A program made the position numbers and the translations under genes. A stretch of DNA of 64,000 bases from Thalassospira sp. (lineage in GTDB: Bacteria > Pseudomonadota > Alphaproteobacteria > Rhodospirillales > Thalassospiraceae). The stretch is from NCBI RefSeq assembly GCF_002709775.1, contig NZ_PAQR01000007.1:87207-151206 (forward strand), in the 5' to 3' direction. Positions 17,180 to 26,003 of this stretch are shown piece after piece (the first letter of the stretch is position 1; each line of letters opens with the position of its first letter). The notes under the pieces are model-generated. The model worked only from the letters and a program-made list of their open reading frames with translations. It was not told the DNA's origin and made no database searches.

Positions 17180-18505
17180 TTACTTGGCCATTGCCGTTGA
17201 TCGGTTGGTGGCTTCAGGGATCAGGCCCTTTGGCGCGAACCGCATCACGACCAGCAGGATCGCCCCCATCATCAGGTAGCGCATATAGGCCGCACCGGCG
17301 ACGAGGTGTTGAGCGAGCTCTGATTCTTCACCAAGCGGTGCGGTGATTGTCGACATGAACCAGTTGCCAAACGGCTCTGCTTCGACCCACAGGAACCAGA
17401 TGATAAAGCCGCCGAGGATCGAACCCCAGTTGTTGCCCGAGCCCCCCAGGATCACCATCACCCAGATCAGGAAGGTGTAACGCAGCGGGATGTAGCTGGT
17501 CGGGGTCAGCTGACCGTCAAGGGTGGTCAACATCGCACCGGCAATACCGCACACCGCACAGCCCAGAACAAAGGTCTGCAGGTGACGGCGTTTGACATCC
17601 TTGCCCATCGCAGCAGCCGCATCGCGGTTGTCACGAATGGCACGCATCATACGGCCCCACGGGGACTTTAGCGCCCGTTCGGCAAACCACATGATGATCG
17701 CAAGCACGGCAACGAATAGCACCGCATAACAGAACTTGACGAACAGACCTGCCGCATCGGAAATCTCGGTCGCACCGAAGAAGTTCGCAAGGCTGATGAA
17801 CCATTCACTTTCGATCAGGTCGACCTCATAAGGCACCGGGCGCGGGATGCCGGTGACGTTTTTAACGCCACGCGACAGCCATTCTTCGTACTTGATGATC
17901 GCAATGATGATCTCGGAAATGCCAAGGGTGGCAATCGCGAGATAATCCGCCCGCAGACCAAGCGCGATCCGCCCGATCAACCAACCGGCACCGGCTGCTA
18001 CCAGACCGGCAAGCGGCCAGGCAATCAGAACCGGCAGGCCCGCACCACCAAGATAGCCACTGAGTGCCGGGTCGATGCTTTCGATCGTTTCTTTGGCCGG
18101 ACCAAAGAACGCACCGATCACAAAGTAGCCGGCCAGCAAAAGAACGAGCGTGACCGGAAGTTTCAGTGCGCCTGGCACAACACGTCGGGCGTAAATCACC
18201 GCAGCGATGGTGCCCGCAAGGCTTAGCAGCGACAGGGCAATATCCCCGCCTGCAGCCGCCCAGGCCTCACCCACAGGGGGCATGGAGACCAGAACAGCAG
18301 TCAGACCACCAAGGGCGGTAAAGCCCATCACACCGACATTGAACAGGCCGGCATAGCCCCACTGCATGTTGACGCCGAGCGCCATCACAGCAGAGATCAC
18401 ACAAAGATTGAAGATGCCAAAGGCGACGTTCCAGCTTTGAAGAAAGCCGATCGCGATCAACACCAGGCACATAAGGCCATATAGGAGCGCAACTCTCTTC
18501 GTCAT
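17180..18505 (-). CDS. livM: Branched-chain amino-acid ABC permease LivM
   Basis: A 441-aa inner-membrane permease with about 10 helices, longer than E. coli LivM because of an insertion around residues 95-160. The family signatures ALGVNMQWGYAGLFNVGVMGFTALGG, RADYLAIATLGISEII and GGSGNNWGSILGGFIIW are all present. Its start overlaps the livH stop by four bases. It is the last gene of a livK-G-F-H-M operon and ends just before the shared terminator. Confidence 0.95.
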   Translation of the reverse strand: MTKRVALLYGLMCLVLIAIGFLQSWNVAFGIFNLCVISAVMALGVNMQWGYAGLFNVGVMGFTALGGLTAVLVSMPPVGEAWAAAGGDIALSLLSLAGTIAAVIYARRVVPGALKLPVTLVLLLAGYFVIGAFFGPAKETIESIDPALSGYLGGAGLPVLIAWPLAGLVAAGAGWLIGRIALGLRADYLAIATLGISEIIIAIIKYEEWLSRGVKNVTGIPRPVPYEVDLIESEWFISLANFFGATEISDAAGLFVKFCYAVLFVAVLAIIMWFAERALKSPWGRMMRAIRDNRDAAAAMGKDVKRRHLQTFVLGCAVCGIAGAMLTTLDGQLTPTSYIPLRYTFLIWVMVILGGSGNNWGSILGGFIIWFLWVEAEPFGNWFMSTITAPLGEESELAQHLVAGAAYMRYLMMGAILLVVMRFAPKGLIPEATNRSTAMAK

Positions 18506-19512
18506 ATCACTTTCCCACGAATAATACCGGTTGGCCGGATCAGAAGAACCGCGACCAGAATGATGAAGGAGACCGCAAACTTGTAGTCAGTCGACAACAG
18601 CTGCACGAGCCCTTCGGGCGCCCAGTCCGTGGGGCCGAGATAAGCGAGAAACTTCTTGAACGCATAGGTCACCGTGACTTCCGAGAAAGCCACAATGAAT
18701 GCGCCAAGGATCGCGCCGACCGGTTGCCCGATGCCGCCCAGAATGGTGGCGGCAAAGATCGGCAGCAGAATCTGCAAGAAGATGAAGGGCTTATAGGTCT
18801 TATCAAGGCCATAAAGCGTGCCGGCGATGGCAGCGAGTGCCGCAGCAATAACCCAGCAGATCATGACAACGCGTTCCGGGTTGATCCCCGAAAGCAGTGC
18901 CAGATCCTCATCATCGGAATAGGCGCGCATCGCCTTGCCCGAACGGGTTTTCTGCAAGAACCAGAACAGCCATGCGACGACGATGGCGGTGACAACAACC
19001 GTGATCAGCTGGCTTTGCTTGATCGCGATGCCCTCGTCAAGGCCAAGTGCCTTGCGGGATTGAACCGCACCAATGATGAAGCGCTCACCATCGGCAAAGC
19101 TTTGATCCGCCGGGCCGATCACGATACGGATGATGCCCGCAATCAGGAACATCACACCGACCGATACGATGGCAAACACAATCGGGTTGGAGCGCTGCTT
19201 GCGATAAAACCGGAAAACCATCCGGTCGGTGACAAGTGCCAAGCTGATCGTGGCCAGCACACCAATTGGCAAAGCCAGAAGGGCAGTCGGGAAGGGCGCA
19301 ATAGAGACGCCCATATTCTGCAGGAACCAGGTGATCAGGATGGTGATCATGGCGCCAAACGACATCAACTCGCCATGGGCGAAGTTCGCAAAGCGCAGGA
19401 TTCCGAAAATGAGTGTGACGCCAAGCGCCCCAAGGGCGAGCTGCGCGCCATAGGCGGTCGCCGGAACGACCACAAAATTGGCAAACAGCGCAAGTGCGTT
19501 AAGGATTTCCAT
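18502..19512 (-). CDS. livH: Branched-chain amino-acid ABC permease LivH
   Basis: A 336-aa integral membrane permease. LGVTLIFGILRFANFAHGELMSFGAM and ATILGGIGQPVGAILGAFIVAFSEV are the diagnostic LivH segments. It pairs with LivM to form the channel. It lies 12 bases after livF and overlaps livM. Confidence 0.95.
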   Translation of the reverse strand: MEILNALALFANFVVVPATAYGAQLALGALGVTLIFGILRFANFAHGELMSFGAMITILITWFLQNMGVSIAPFPTALLALPIGVLATISLALVTDRMVFRFYRKQRSNPIVFAIVSVGVMFLIAGIIRIVIGPADQSFADGERFIIGAVQSRKALGLDEGIAIKQSQLITVVVTAIVVAWLFWFLQKTRSGKAMRAYSDDEDLALLSGINPERVVMICWVIAAALAAIAGTLYGLDKTYKPFIFLQILLPIFAATILGGIGQPVGAILGAFIVAFSEVTVTYAFKKFLAYLGPTDWAPEGLVQLLSTDYKFAVSFIILVAVLLIRPTGIIRGKVI

Positions 19513-19524
19513 TCAATACCCCAT

Positions 19525-20232
19525 TTATCCGCCCAGGAAGGACCGGCGGACTTCTTCGTTGGCGAGAAGGGCTTCGCCCGTATCGGTGAACCGGTTGCGT
19601 CCCTGTACGAGGACAAAACCGTGGTCGGCGATTTCCAATGCCTGACGGGCATTCTGTTCGACCATCAGGATGGCGACGCCGGTTCTGGCGACTTCCACGA
19701 TCTTGTCAAACAGTTCATCCATCACAATTGGCGACACACCAGCGGTCGGCTCATCAAGCATGAGAAGCTTTGGCTGGGTCATCAACGCACGACCGACAGC
19801 GACCTGCTGACGCTGACCACCGGAAAGCTCGCCTGCTGGCTGGTTGCGCTTTTCACCAAGGATCGGGAACAGGTTGAAAATCTGTTCCTTGGTTTCTTCG
19901 ATCTTGTCGTCGTTGCGGATGAAAGCCCCCATATCGAGGTTTTCTTCAACTGTCATCGAGACAAAGACGTTGCGGTTCTGCGGAACAAAACCCATGCCCT
20001 GGGGGACACGCTCCTGAGGTGCGAGATTGGTGATGTCCTTGCCATCAAGGACCACCGACCCTTCGCGCAGGTTCAGCATCCCGAAGACAGCCTTCATCGC
20101 CGTTGATTTGCCAGCACCGTTCGGGCCAACGACAACCGCGATCTCACCTTTTTCGACATTAATCGTACAGTCATGGAGGATATCGGACCCGCCATAGCCG
20201 CCGGTCATACCGGTTGCGCTCAAGAAACTCAT
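19525..20232 (-). CDS. livF: Branched-chain amino-acid ABC ATPase LivF
   Basis: A 235-aa ATPase with Walker A GPNGAGKST, signature LSGGQRQQVAVGRAL, Walker B LLMLDEPTAG and the switch-region MVEQNARQALEIAD, which is typical of LivF. The start overlaps the end of livG by four bases. Confidence 0.95.
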   Translation of the reverse strand: MSFLSATGMTGGYGGSDILHDCTINVEKGEIAVVVGPNGAGKSTAMKAVFGMLNLREGSVVLDGKDITNLAPQERVPQGMGFVPQNRNVFVSMTVEENLDMGAFIRNDDKIEETKEQIFNLFPILGEKRNQPAGELSGGQRQQVAVGRALMTQPKLLMLDEPTAGVSPIVMDELFDKIVEVARTGVAILMVEQNARQALEIADHGFVLVQGRNRFTDTGEALLANEEVRRSFLGG

Positions 20233-21011
20233 GACGGTACCTTCCGTTCATGCTTGCGACCTGTTCCGAGATAGGCCTCGATGACCTCCTCGTTATTCTT
20301 GACCTCTTCGATCGTGCCCTGGGTCAGAAGCTTGCCCTCGGCCATGACGATCACCGGGTCACACAGGCGCGCGATGAAATCCATGTCGTGTTCGATCAGA
20401 CAGAAGGTATAGCCGCGTTCCTCATTAAGGCGCTTGATCGAGGTCGCAATGGTATTGAGCAGCGTGCGGTTCACCCCGGCACCGACTTCGTCAAGGAAGA
20501 CGATTTTCGGCTCGACCATCATGGTACGGCCCAGTTCCAGAAGCTTCTTCTGCCCGCCGGAAAGGTTACCTGCCAATTCATGTTTGATGTGGTCGATCTC
20601 AAGGAAATCAATCACTTCAAGCGCGCGTTCGTAGTTTTGCGCTTCGATTTCCTTGACGCGGGAATAGTTAAACCAGCTATGGCGTAATTGTTCGCCCGGT
20701 TGTTCGCCCGGTACCACCATCAGATTATCAAGCACACTCAATGTCGAGAATTCATGTGCGATCTGGAAGGTACGCAGCAAACCCTTGTGGAATAATTGGT
20801 GCGGTTCCAGGTGGGTGACATCTTCGTCATCAAGGAAGATTTTCCCTGAAGACGGCGGAAAAACGCCCGCGATAATATTAAACAGCGTTGTTTTTCCGGC
20901 ACCATTCGGCCCGATCAGGCCGGTGATGGAGCCCTTTTCGATCGATAGCGTCACGCCATCGACCGCCTGAATGCCGCCGAAATTCTTGGCGATGTTTTCG
21001 ACCCGTATCAT
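20229..21011 (-). CDS. livG: Branched-chain amino-acid ABC ATPase LivG
   Basis: A 260-aa ATPase with Walker A GPNGAGKTTLFN, signature LSGGQKKLLELGR and the His switch in LIEHDMDFI. FFPSSGKI-type spacing and the RTFQIAHEF motif are those of LivG. It follows livK after 140 bases that contain a strong hairpin, so the membrane and ATPase genes are probably expressed below the level of the binding protein. Confidence 0.95.
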   Translation of the reverse strand: MIRVENIAKNFGGIQAVDGVTLSIEKGSITGLIGPNGAGKTTLFNIIAGVFPPSSGKIFLDDEDVTHLEPHQLFHKGLLRTFQIAHEFSTLSVLDNLMVVPGEQPGEQLRHSWFNYSRVKEIEAQNYERALEVIDFLEIDHIKHELAGNLSGGQKKLLELGRTMMVEPKIVFLDEVGAGVNRTLLNTIATSIKRLNEERGYTFCLIEHDMDFIARLCDPVIVMAEGKLLTQGTIEEVKNNEEVIEAYLGTGRKHERKVPS

Positions 21012-21087
21012 GGGGAGTTTTTGACCCTGTCATTCAATCAGTCCCGGGCATCGATGTGCCATACAGCAATAAAGGCCCGGTAATAGA

Positions 21088-21121
21088 GGAACTGCCAGAG
21101 ACCGAAGTCCCTGACAGTTCC
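21088..21121 (-). promoter_or_regulatory. Intercistronic hairpin between livK and livG
   Basis: Read on the minus strand, two 15-base arms pair nearly perfectly around a TTCG tetraloop, with only two mismatched positions. There is no T tract, so it is more likely to stabilise the upstream livK RNA 3' end or attenuate than to terminate fully. This would explain excess binding protein over transporter subunits. Confidence 0.7.
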
Positions 21122-21151
21122 AGCGTCGTTAGCGATCAAAGGATGATCGGC

Positions 21152-22348
21152 TTAGTGGTACATCTCCGTTTCCCACTTGCCGCCTTTGATTTCCGTCTCA
21201 CGGAAGCTACCAGCGGACTCGCCCGGCTCGATGAATTCAAGCGCGGTACCACCGACATAGTCGATTTCACCACCATCAGCGAGGATCTGAAGCGCCTTTG
21301 CGAGTTCACCCGGATAGATTTTCTCACCCGGTGCGTTGGCAACTTTCATGATGTGGTCTTTGTAGACAGCACTATCGGTCGAACCGGCAGACTGCATGGC
21401 AAGCAGCAGAATGGCAGATGCGTCATATGCTTCGGGGACATACGGGTCATCACCCTTGAAGCCTTTGCCCGAAGCCAGTTCAGCCAGCATCGATGCGCCC
21501 GGGCTATCGGTACCCGGGTTGGTGCCAATCGAGCCATCAAGCATATCGCCGAAGTTGTCAGTCAGCGCTTCACCAACCATGCCGTCCGGAAGGACGAAGG
21601 TTTCGAACGCACCGGTATCAAGCGATGCCTGAATGATGCCTTTACCGCCCTGGTCAAGATAACCAGCAACGATCAGCACGTCACCACCAGCCGAAGCAAG
21701 GGTGCCGATTTCAGCAGAATAGTCGGCTTTGCCATCTTCATGGGCTGCAACAGCGGTGATTTTGCCGCCTTTTGCTTCGTATGCCGCCTGGATGGCGTCT
21801 GCAAGACCTTTACCATAGTCGTTGTTGGTATAGGTCAGGGCAGCCGTTTTGATGCCACGACGATCAAGGATTTCTGCGATGATCTGGCCCTGACGTGCAT
21901 CGGACGGTGCGGTACGGAAGAAGTAGCCGTCATCTTCGATTGACGACAGCGCCGGCGAGGTTGCCGACGGCGAGATCATGACCACGCCATTGGCGCGGAC
22001 AACGTTGTTCAGGATGGCTGTGGTCGCACCCGAGCAGGTCGCGCCGTTGATGCCATGGACGCCATCAGACGTTACCAGACGATCAGCTGCCGCGGTGGCT
22101 GCTGCTGCATCAATACAGGTGCTGTCACCACGTACCGAAACAACTTCACGCCCGCCAAGCAGCAGGCCGCTGTCGGAGACTTCCTGAATGGCCAATTCGC
22201 CACCAAGTGCCATCGGCTTGACGAGAGATTCCGTCGGGCCGGTGAAGCCTTGCAGCATGCCGATCTTTACCTGTTCCTGTGCAGATGCGCCTGCGATGAC
22301 AGCCGTCGAAAGTGCTGCCGAAAAGAGGAGGGTAGAGAGTTTTCCCAT
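21152..22348 (-). CDS. livK: Branched-chain amino-acid-type ABC substrate-binding protein
   Basis: A 398-aa periplasmic protein with signal peptide MGKLSTLLFSAALSTAVIAGASA. The mature part is a type-1 periplasmic fold of the LivK/Peripla_BP_6 group: VKIGMLQGFTGP at the start, GVHGINGATCSGATTAIL and MISPSATSPALSS at the ligand cleft. The Cys pair C78/C105 (estimated) probably forms a disulfide. As first gene of the operon it sets ligand specificity; leucine-type amino acids or a related amide are likely but not shown. Confidence 0.93.
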   Translation of the reverse strand: MGKLSTLLFSAALSTAVIAGASAQEQVKIGMLQGFTGPTESLVKPMALGGELAIQEVSDSGLLLGGREVVSVRGDSTCIDAAAATAAADRLVTSDGVHGINGATCSGATTAILNNVVRANGVVMISPSATSPALSSIEDDGYFFRTAPSDARQGQIIAEILDRRGIKTAALTYTNNDYGKGLADAIQAAYEAKGGKITAVAAHEDGKADYSAEIGTLASAGGDVLIVAGYLDQGGKGIIQASLDTGAFETFVLPDGMVGEALTDNFGDMLDGSIGTNPGTDSPGASMLAELASGKGFKGDDPYVPEAYDASAILLLAMQSAGSTDSAVYKDHIMKVANAPGEKIYPGELAKALQILADGGEIDYVGGTALEFIEPGESAGSFRETEIKGGKWETEMYH

Positions 22349-23171
22349 AGTGTAGCCTTCCCTGTTTTATTGGGCCTTTATATTCGTCGGGCAGTATACA
22401 GAAAACGCTACATGTTTCCAATTTCTTAACTTTAAGTTACAAAATCGCTCTTGCATATTGGGCGGGCGACGGCAGGTTTCTGAGCCTTTTGTATGTGCTC
22501 ACAGGTGTGGCTCAGTTCACATCTCGTATGCATAGTAGCCTGAATAAACTGATCGCGCGATCTGTATGGTCTGAAGCCATTAATGGTCGGTGTGATTGGC
22601 GACTATAGGCATGAGATATCGTTAATCTGGTATCACAATGGATATCTCGAAGGCGCCGAGTATCTGGTTTGCCTATTCGAGGCATCATAAAGAGGTGCAT
22701 CGTTTTAGGTTGACATCAAAACCTCATTCATAGGCCCATAACGGCTCTGGTTTAGAACTGCGTGGTATGTATGGACTTTAGGGTTGGCCATCTTGTGGCC
22801 GGCTTCTACACCCTGCCGTTGCATACCCAGCAGATGCAGAGTTGTTACCAAAAACGACCAGAACAGAATCGTTTGTAACTTTCGCCAAAAACACCAAAGT
22901 TAGCGAATGGGATATCGAATTGGGCTCGACATTATAAACGCTGGTGTTGAGGCCTGATGACGTTTGGGCACAGTGCGGCATATCTGGGCTATTTGACTAA
23001 ATAGTGATTACAATCATGAATGGAAGAAAAACGAAGGTGTTGGAGTCTGGACTGGAGACGGTTTGCCTCCTCGGTCAATCGAGCCTCAGGCACCGCAAGC
23101 TCTGCGAAGATATGCGATTTGATCACCGCGTGTGTTTTGTGTGGATCAGAGTGCCTTCAAATTAAAGCTGC
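22349..23171. other. AT-rich spacer of about 820 bases
   Basis: No gene can be supported. Short frames (22512-22700 minus, 22778-22981 minus, 23016-23165 plus) lack ribosome sites and recognisable content. The first about 100 bases must hold the livK promoter. The rest has the AT-rich composition of the following methyltransferase segment and may be degraded acquired DNA. Confidence 0.5.
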
Positions 23172-23996
23172 CTAACCTGCCTTGGTCCCACTATAGACAC
23201 AGTGGATCGCTAGCGGCGGGATCAAGTGGCATAGTTTGAGTTTCTCGACAATCTCCGCGCCTCTAACAAAGGCCGGTTTTCCTGCTAAAGCGGTTGGCAG
23301 AACTCGAAATGTTCGAGTTGATCCGTGAACGCCAGCTTGCCGGAAAAGTCTTTTCATCGTGCTGCCAAAAAGCAACCGTTCATTGCCGTAAACGAATTTC
23401 TCGCCAGTCGCTTGGTCGGTCTTTGTTAAGATAGTATTGAAGCCTCGTATCCTAAACATTTGAAGTTGGATCAGGGGATTCCATGCATTCGGCTCAACGA
23501 TGACAACACGGCCACCGGGGCGCAACATGCTGGCGATCTTGGCTGTTACCTCAACGCGCGGTTCAAGGTGGTGGAACGTGTCCTTCATGTAAATCAGGTC
23601 GAATTGCTCAGCCGGCATGTCTAGCAAATTGATTCGCCTGATATCGACACCAACCGGGCCGAAATTTTTGGAAACAACTTTAGTCAACTCGTTGGCCGCG
23701 TCGATCCACTCTGATTTCACATCGATCCCTGTCGCTTTACAGCCCATCAACGCAAGCCAGTGCAAGTCCGATCCAATGCCACAGCCGATCTCGAGAACTT
23801 TCTGTTCAGCCGATGCAATCGGGATTATATCGGCTAGCCTCTGGTCGTAGACATTCCAAAGATACTCAGAACCGCCGCGATGGTCATAGTAATGGGCGTA
23901 GTTCGCTCTGAAAGGAACTAGGTCCGAATTTGCATTTTCTAGGCACCAGTGAAAGAACTGTCCGGGAGTGCTTGGGATCAAAGTTGATAATGACAC
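23172..23996 (-). CDS. Class I SAM-dependent methyltransferase
   Basis: A 274-aa protein with a Methyltransf_11/25-type Rossmann domain at about residues 65-170. Motif I is VLEIGCGIGSDLHWLA, motif II is GCKATGIDVKSEW, the motif IV region is FDLIYMKDTFHHL and motif V is MLRPGGRVVIVEPNAWN. The C-terminal part (FGSTMKRLFRQAGV) is typical of small-molecule or lipid/sugar methyltransferases. It stands alone in an AT-richer stretch between liv and the LysR locus, with codon use unlike the neighbours, so acquisition by transfer is likely. Substrate unknown. Confidence 0.88.
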   Translation of the reverse strand: MSLSTLIPSTPGQFFHWCLENANSDLVPFRANYAHYYDHRGGSEYLWNVYDQRLADIIPIASAEQKVLEIGCGIGSDLHWLALMGCKATGIDVKSEWIDAANELTKVVSKNFGPVGVDIRRINLLDMPAEQFDLIYMKDTFHHLEPRVEVTAKIASMLRPGGRVVIVEPNAWNPLIQLQMFRIRGFNTILTKTDQATGEKFVYGNERLLFGSTMKRLFRQAGVHGSTRTFRVLPTALAGKPAFVRGAEIVEKLKLCHLIPPLAIHCVYSGTKAG

Positions 23997-24224
23997 GATT
24001 AACCTATCTGATTGGTTGCGAAGTTTCGCCTAAATATGGCTACCCTAAGAACTATAGCCCACTCATCCCCTCTTTTAGTAGACTCAGGATTGGCTTCGAA
24101 GATACGTACATACCACTTTTTGGAAATAGCCAAGCGTACTTACCCTTACATTGGGCTAGAATTTACATCAATATCGAATTTCGAATAAGTTTGACAAAAT
24201 CTTTTAGCAATTTCTGGCAATAAC
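23997..24224. other. AT-rich spacer
   Basis: About 230 bases in which I see no gene, repeat or clear promoter beyond whatever drives the methyltransferase gene. It precedes the LysR/OYE relic. Confidence 0.45.
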
Positions 24225-24231
24225 TTAGGAT

Positions 24232-24335
24232 TCCGTGTCATTGGGAAAGAAAAGTTGCAAGGTACCGGCTGATTCTTGAACATCAAAATACGGAATCACC
24301 TCGTCATTGGGTTTGAGAAAACGCCATGTATTGCC
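24232..24335 (-). pseudogene. Relic of a LysR-family regulator gene
   Basis: The minus strand reads RFLKPNDEVIPYF and AGTLQLFFPNDTES, which matches RLLKLNDEAMSRF and AGSVRLGVPNDTGV of the intact LysR gene at 24548-25447. The DNA aligns without gaps over about 100 bases with roughly two thirds identity. Neither the helix-turn-helix nor the ligand domain survives. Confidence 0.7.
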
Positions 24336-24350
24336 TGCTAGGGTTGTGTG

Positions 24351-24444
24351 AATGGCAGTAGCCTTCGGCCGCAACTTGATCATGCGGGGCCACTTGCCCA
24401 TACCCCGCTCAGCACACGATAGCGGCTCAGTACGCTTGATCTTC
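24351..24444 (+). pseudogene. Relic of an Old Yellow Enzyme gene
   Basis: The plus strand encodes VNGSSLRPQLDHAGPLAHTP, then a stop codon and LSTLDLP, matching VNGSSLWLQLGHAGALAYAP and PSALDLP of the oxidoreductase at 26004-27193. About 95 bases align without gaps at roughly 70 percent identity. Together with the adjoining LysR relic it keeps the divergent order of the intact pair, so both come from one collapsed duplicate locus. Confidence 0.7.
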
Positions 24445-24547
24445 CGGGTTTCGGGTCGGGAAGTGACAACTGTATTTAAAGGGTACAAGAACCGAGGGTG
24501 ATACTTACATGATAACTTGGTGCAGCCTGCGCCAGTCTGTCGAGAGC

Positions 24548-25447
24548 TCAGGCAAAGACCCGCATGCCGCGTTCCGAACTTTTGCGGAAGCCGGCAATAA
24601 CATGTTCGGCAAGCGCATCTTCCACCGGGCCATGGCCATCGCGTTTGGCAAGGGTCATGCGGTATTCACCGATTTCCGGCAGGCCGTGTGCCGCGCCCAA
24701 ATGCACCAGATCATCTGAAATCACGCTGATCGGCACGGCTGCAATCGCCAGATCGGCCCGCACGGCGGCAATCTGGGCCTGACAAAACTCGCTGGTATAG
24801 GCGATGCGGTAATCCACCCCGGCATCATCAAGCGCCTTGAGCGCCATGGTCCGCCAATAACAACCCGGTTCGGCCATGGAAACGGGCAGGGGGCGCTTGT
24901 CAATTGCACTGCCATGGCGCGCGCCAAGCCAGACCAGCGGTTCGGTATGGATTGGCGGCTGGTGATCAAGTTCTGCATCAAAGCTGAACACAGCGATATC
25001 GATTTCACCATTATCAATGCGCTGTCGCAAAGTACGGGTTGGGCCAAAACTGACATCAATATCAACGTGCGGATGGCTTTGTGCGAACCGTTTGAGGATT
25101 TCGGGAATGACAACCACACCCGTGTCATTGGGCACGCCAAGCCGTACCGAGCCGGCAAAATCCGGAGCATGGAAACGCGACATGGCCTCGTCATTGAGTT
25201 TGAGTAAGCGCCGCGCATAGCCCAGCAAAACCTCGCCATCCTCGGTCATGGTGACCTTGCGGGTTTCCCGTTTGAACAATTCGCGCCCGACCATGGTTTC
25301 AAGCTTCTTGACCTGCAGACTGATCGCCGAGGCACTGCGATGAACCTTTTCGGCCGCGCGTGAAAAGTTCCCGGTTTCACAGATCGCAACAAAGGTCCGG
25401 GCCAAATCAAGATCAAGATTATGAATGGCACTTGTCGGAGAATTCAT
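24548..25447 (-). CDS. LysR family transcriptional regulator
   Basis: A 299-aa regulator. The N-terminal winged HTH (about 12-72) reads LARTFVAICETGNFSRAAEKVHRSASAISLQVKKLE, and the periplasmic-binding-like effector domain follows from about residue 98 (GSVRLGVPNDTGVVVIPEILKRF). It resembles the LrhA/HexA-like LysR subgroup. It is divergent from a small gene (25607) and the OYE gene. A symmetric element at 25552-25563 in the intervening space is a likely binding site. Confidence 0.93.
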   Translation of the reverse strand: MNSPTSAIHNLDLDLARTFVAICETGNFSRAAEKVHRSASAISLQVKKLETMVGRELFKRETRKVTMTEDGEVLLGYARRLLKLNDEAMSRFHAPDFAGSVRLGVPNDTGVVVIPEILKRFAQSHPHVDIDVSFGPTRTLRQRIDNGEIDIAVFSFDAELDHQPPIHTEPLVWLGARHGSAIDKRPLPVSMAEPGCYWRTMALKALDDAGVDYRIAYTSEFCQAQIAAVRADLAIAAVPISVISDDLVHLGAAHGLPEIGEYRMTLAKRDGHGPVEDALAEHVIAGFRKSSERGMRVFA

Positions 25448-25551
25448 GGCCTGCCTCTAGGTTTAACAGCTGTGGTTGCCGACTGTGCTGCTGAAACATC
25501 CAGACACCACATGTGTGAGTTTTTCTGATAGGTAATGTTAAATCTTCTCGT

Positions 25552-25563
25552 TTGATTAATCAA
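25552..25563. promoter_or_regulatory. Perfect 12-bp palindrome, candidate LysR site
   Basis: TTGATTAATCAA lies about 105 bases upstream of lysR and 44 bases before the start of the small plus-strand gene, flanked by TCTC (25546-25549) and GAGA (25565-25568), which extends the dyad. Size and place fit autoregulation plus control of the divergent genes. Binding is inferred. Confidence 0.45.
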
Positions 25564-25606
25564 TGAGAAATCCTCAATCTTTCCACATCATCGATTGGAG
25601 ATTCTC

Positions 25607-25966
25607 ATGATAGGTTCTGTATTCTATTGCGAAGACGCTCGTCATCCTGCCCTTGGCACGTCTTCATCAAATGTATCTGCGTTCAAGGCGACAAAGTTGG
25701 TTTCCCCAGTACGGATTGGCTTTGTCGGACGTCTGTTACAGGTTTTGCGTGCCTCCCTGGAAGCCAGGAAACACAAACGCGCGCCCCAGATGGCCATTGG
25801 GGTGACATCTGAAAGCGATCTTTCTGCCGGTCCAGACTTGTCTCATCTGACGGCAGCCGAGCTTTATGAAAGTGGCCAGAAGAATACTGGGACGTTTTTC
25901 GAAGCAGCCGATGTGTTGTCGGGGCCGGTTCTGCATTGGCCATCGCCGTCGCGTAAGCATCACTGA
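25607..25966 (+). CDS. Small hypothetical protein
   Basis: A 119-aa frame from ATG 25607, with GGAG at 25597-25600 as a well-spaced ribosome site. The middle is basic and helical (GRLLQVLRASLEARKHKRAP) and is followed by LTAAELYESGQ, a pattern loosely like short DUF1127-type proteins but without the family's core. It lies between divergent lysR and the OYE gene, possibly in the same transcript as the latter. An overlapping minus-strand frame has no ribosome site. Function unknown. Confidence 0.45.
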   Translation: MIGSVFYCEDARHPALGTSSSNVSAFKATKLVSPVRIGFVGRLLQVLRASLEARKHKRAPQMAIGVTSESDLSAGPDLSHLTAAELYESGQKNTGTFFEAADVLSGPVLHWPSPSRKHH

Positions 25967-26003
25967 TGGCTTCTCTTCACGCGCAACCTTGGCGGAATGA
26001 TCA

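Noticed and set aside
18724-20106. 460-codon plus-strand frame antisense to livH and livF
   Set aside because: Both liv genes are unmistakable; the long antisense frame is a product of codon bias (peptide rich in D, H, Q, R).
22778-22981. 67-codon minus-strand frame considered as a transposase remnant
   Set aside because: I could not match it to any transposase motif and no inverted repeats flank it.
23016-23165. 49-codon plus-strand frame beside the methyltransferase gene
   Set aside because: No ribosome site, no recognisable features and an odd composition.
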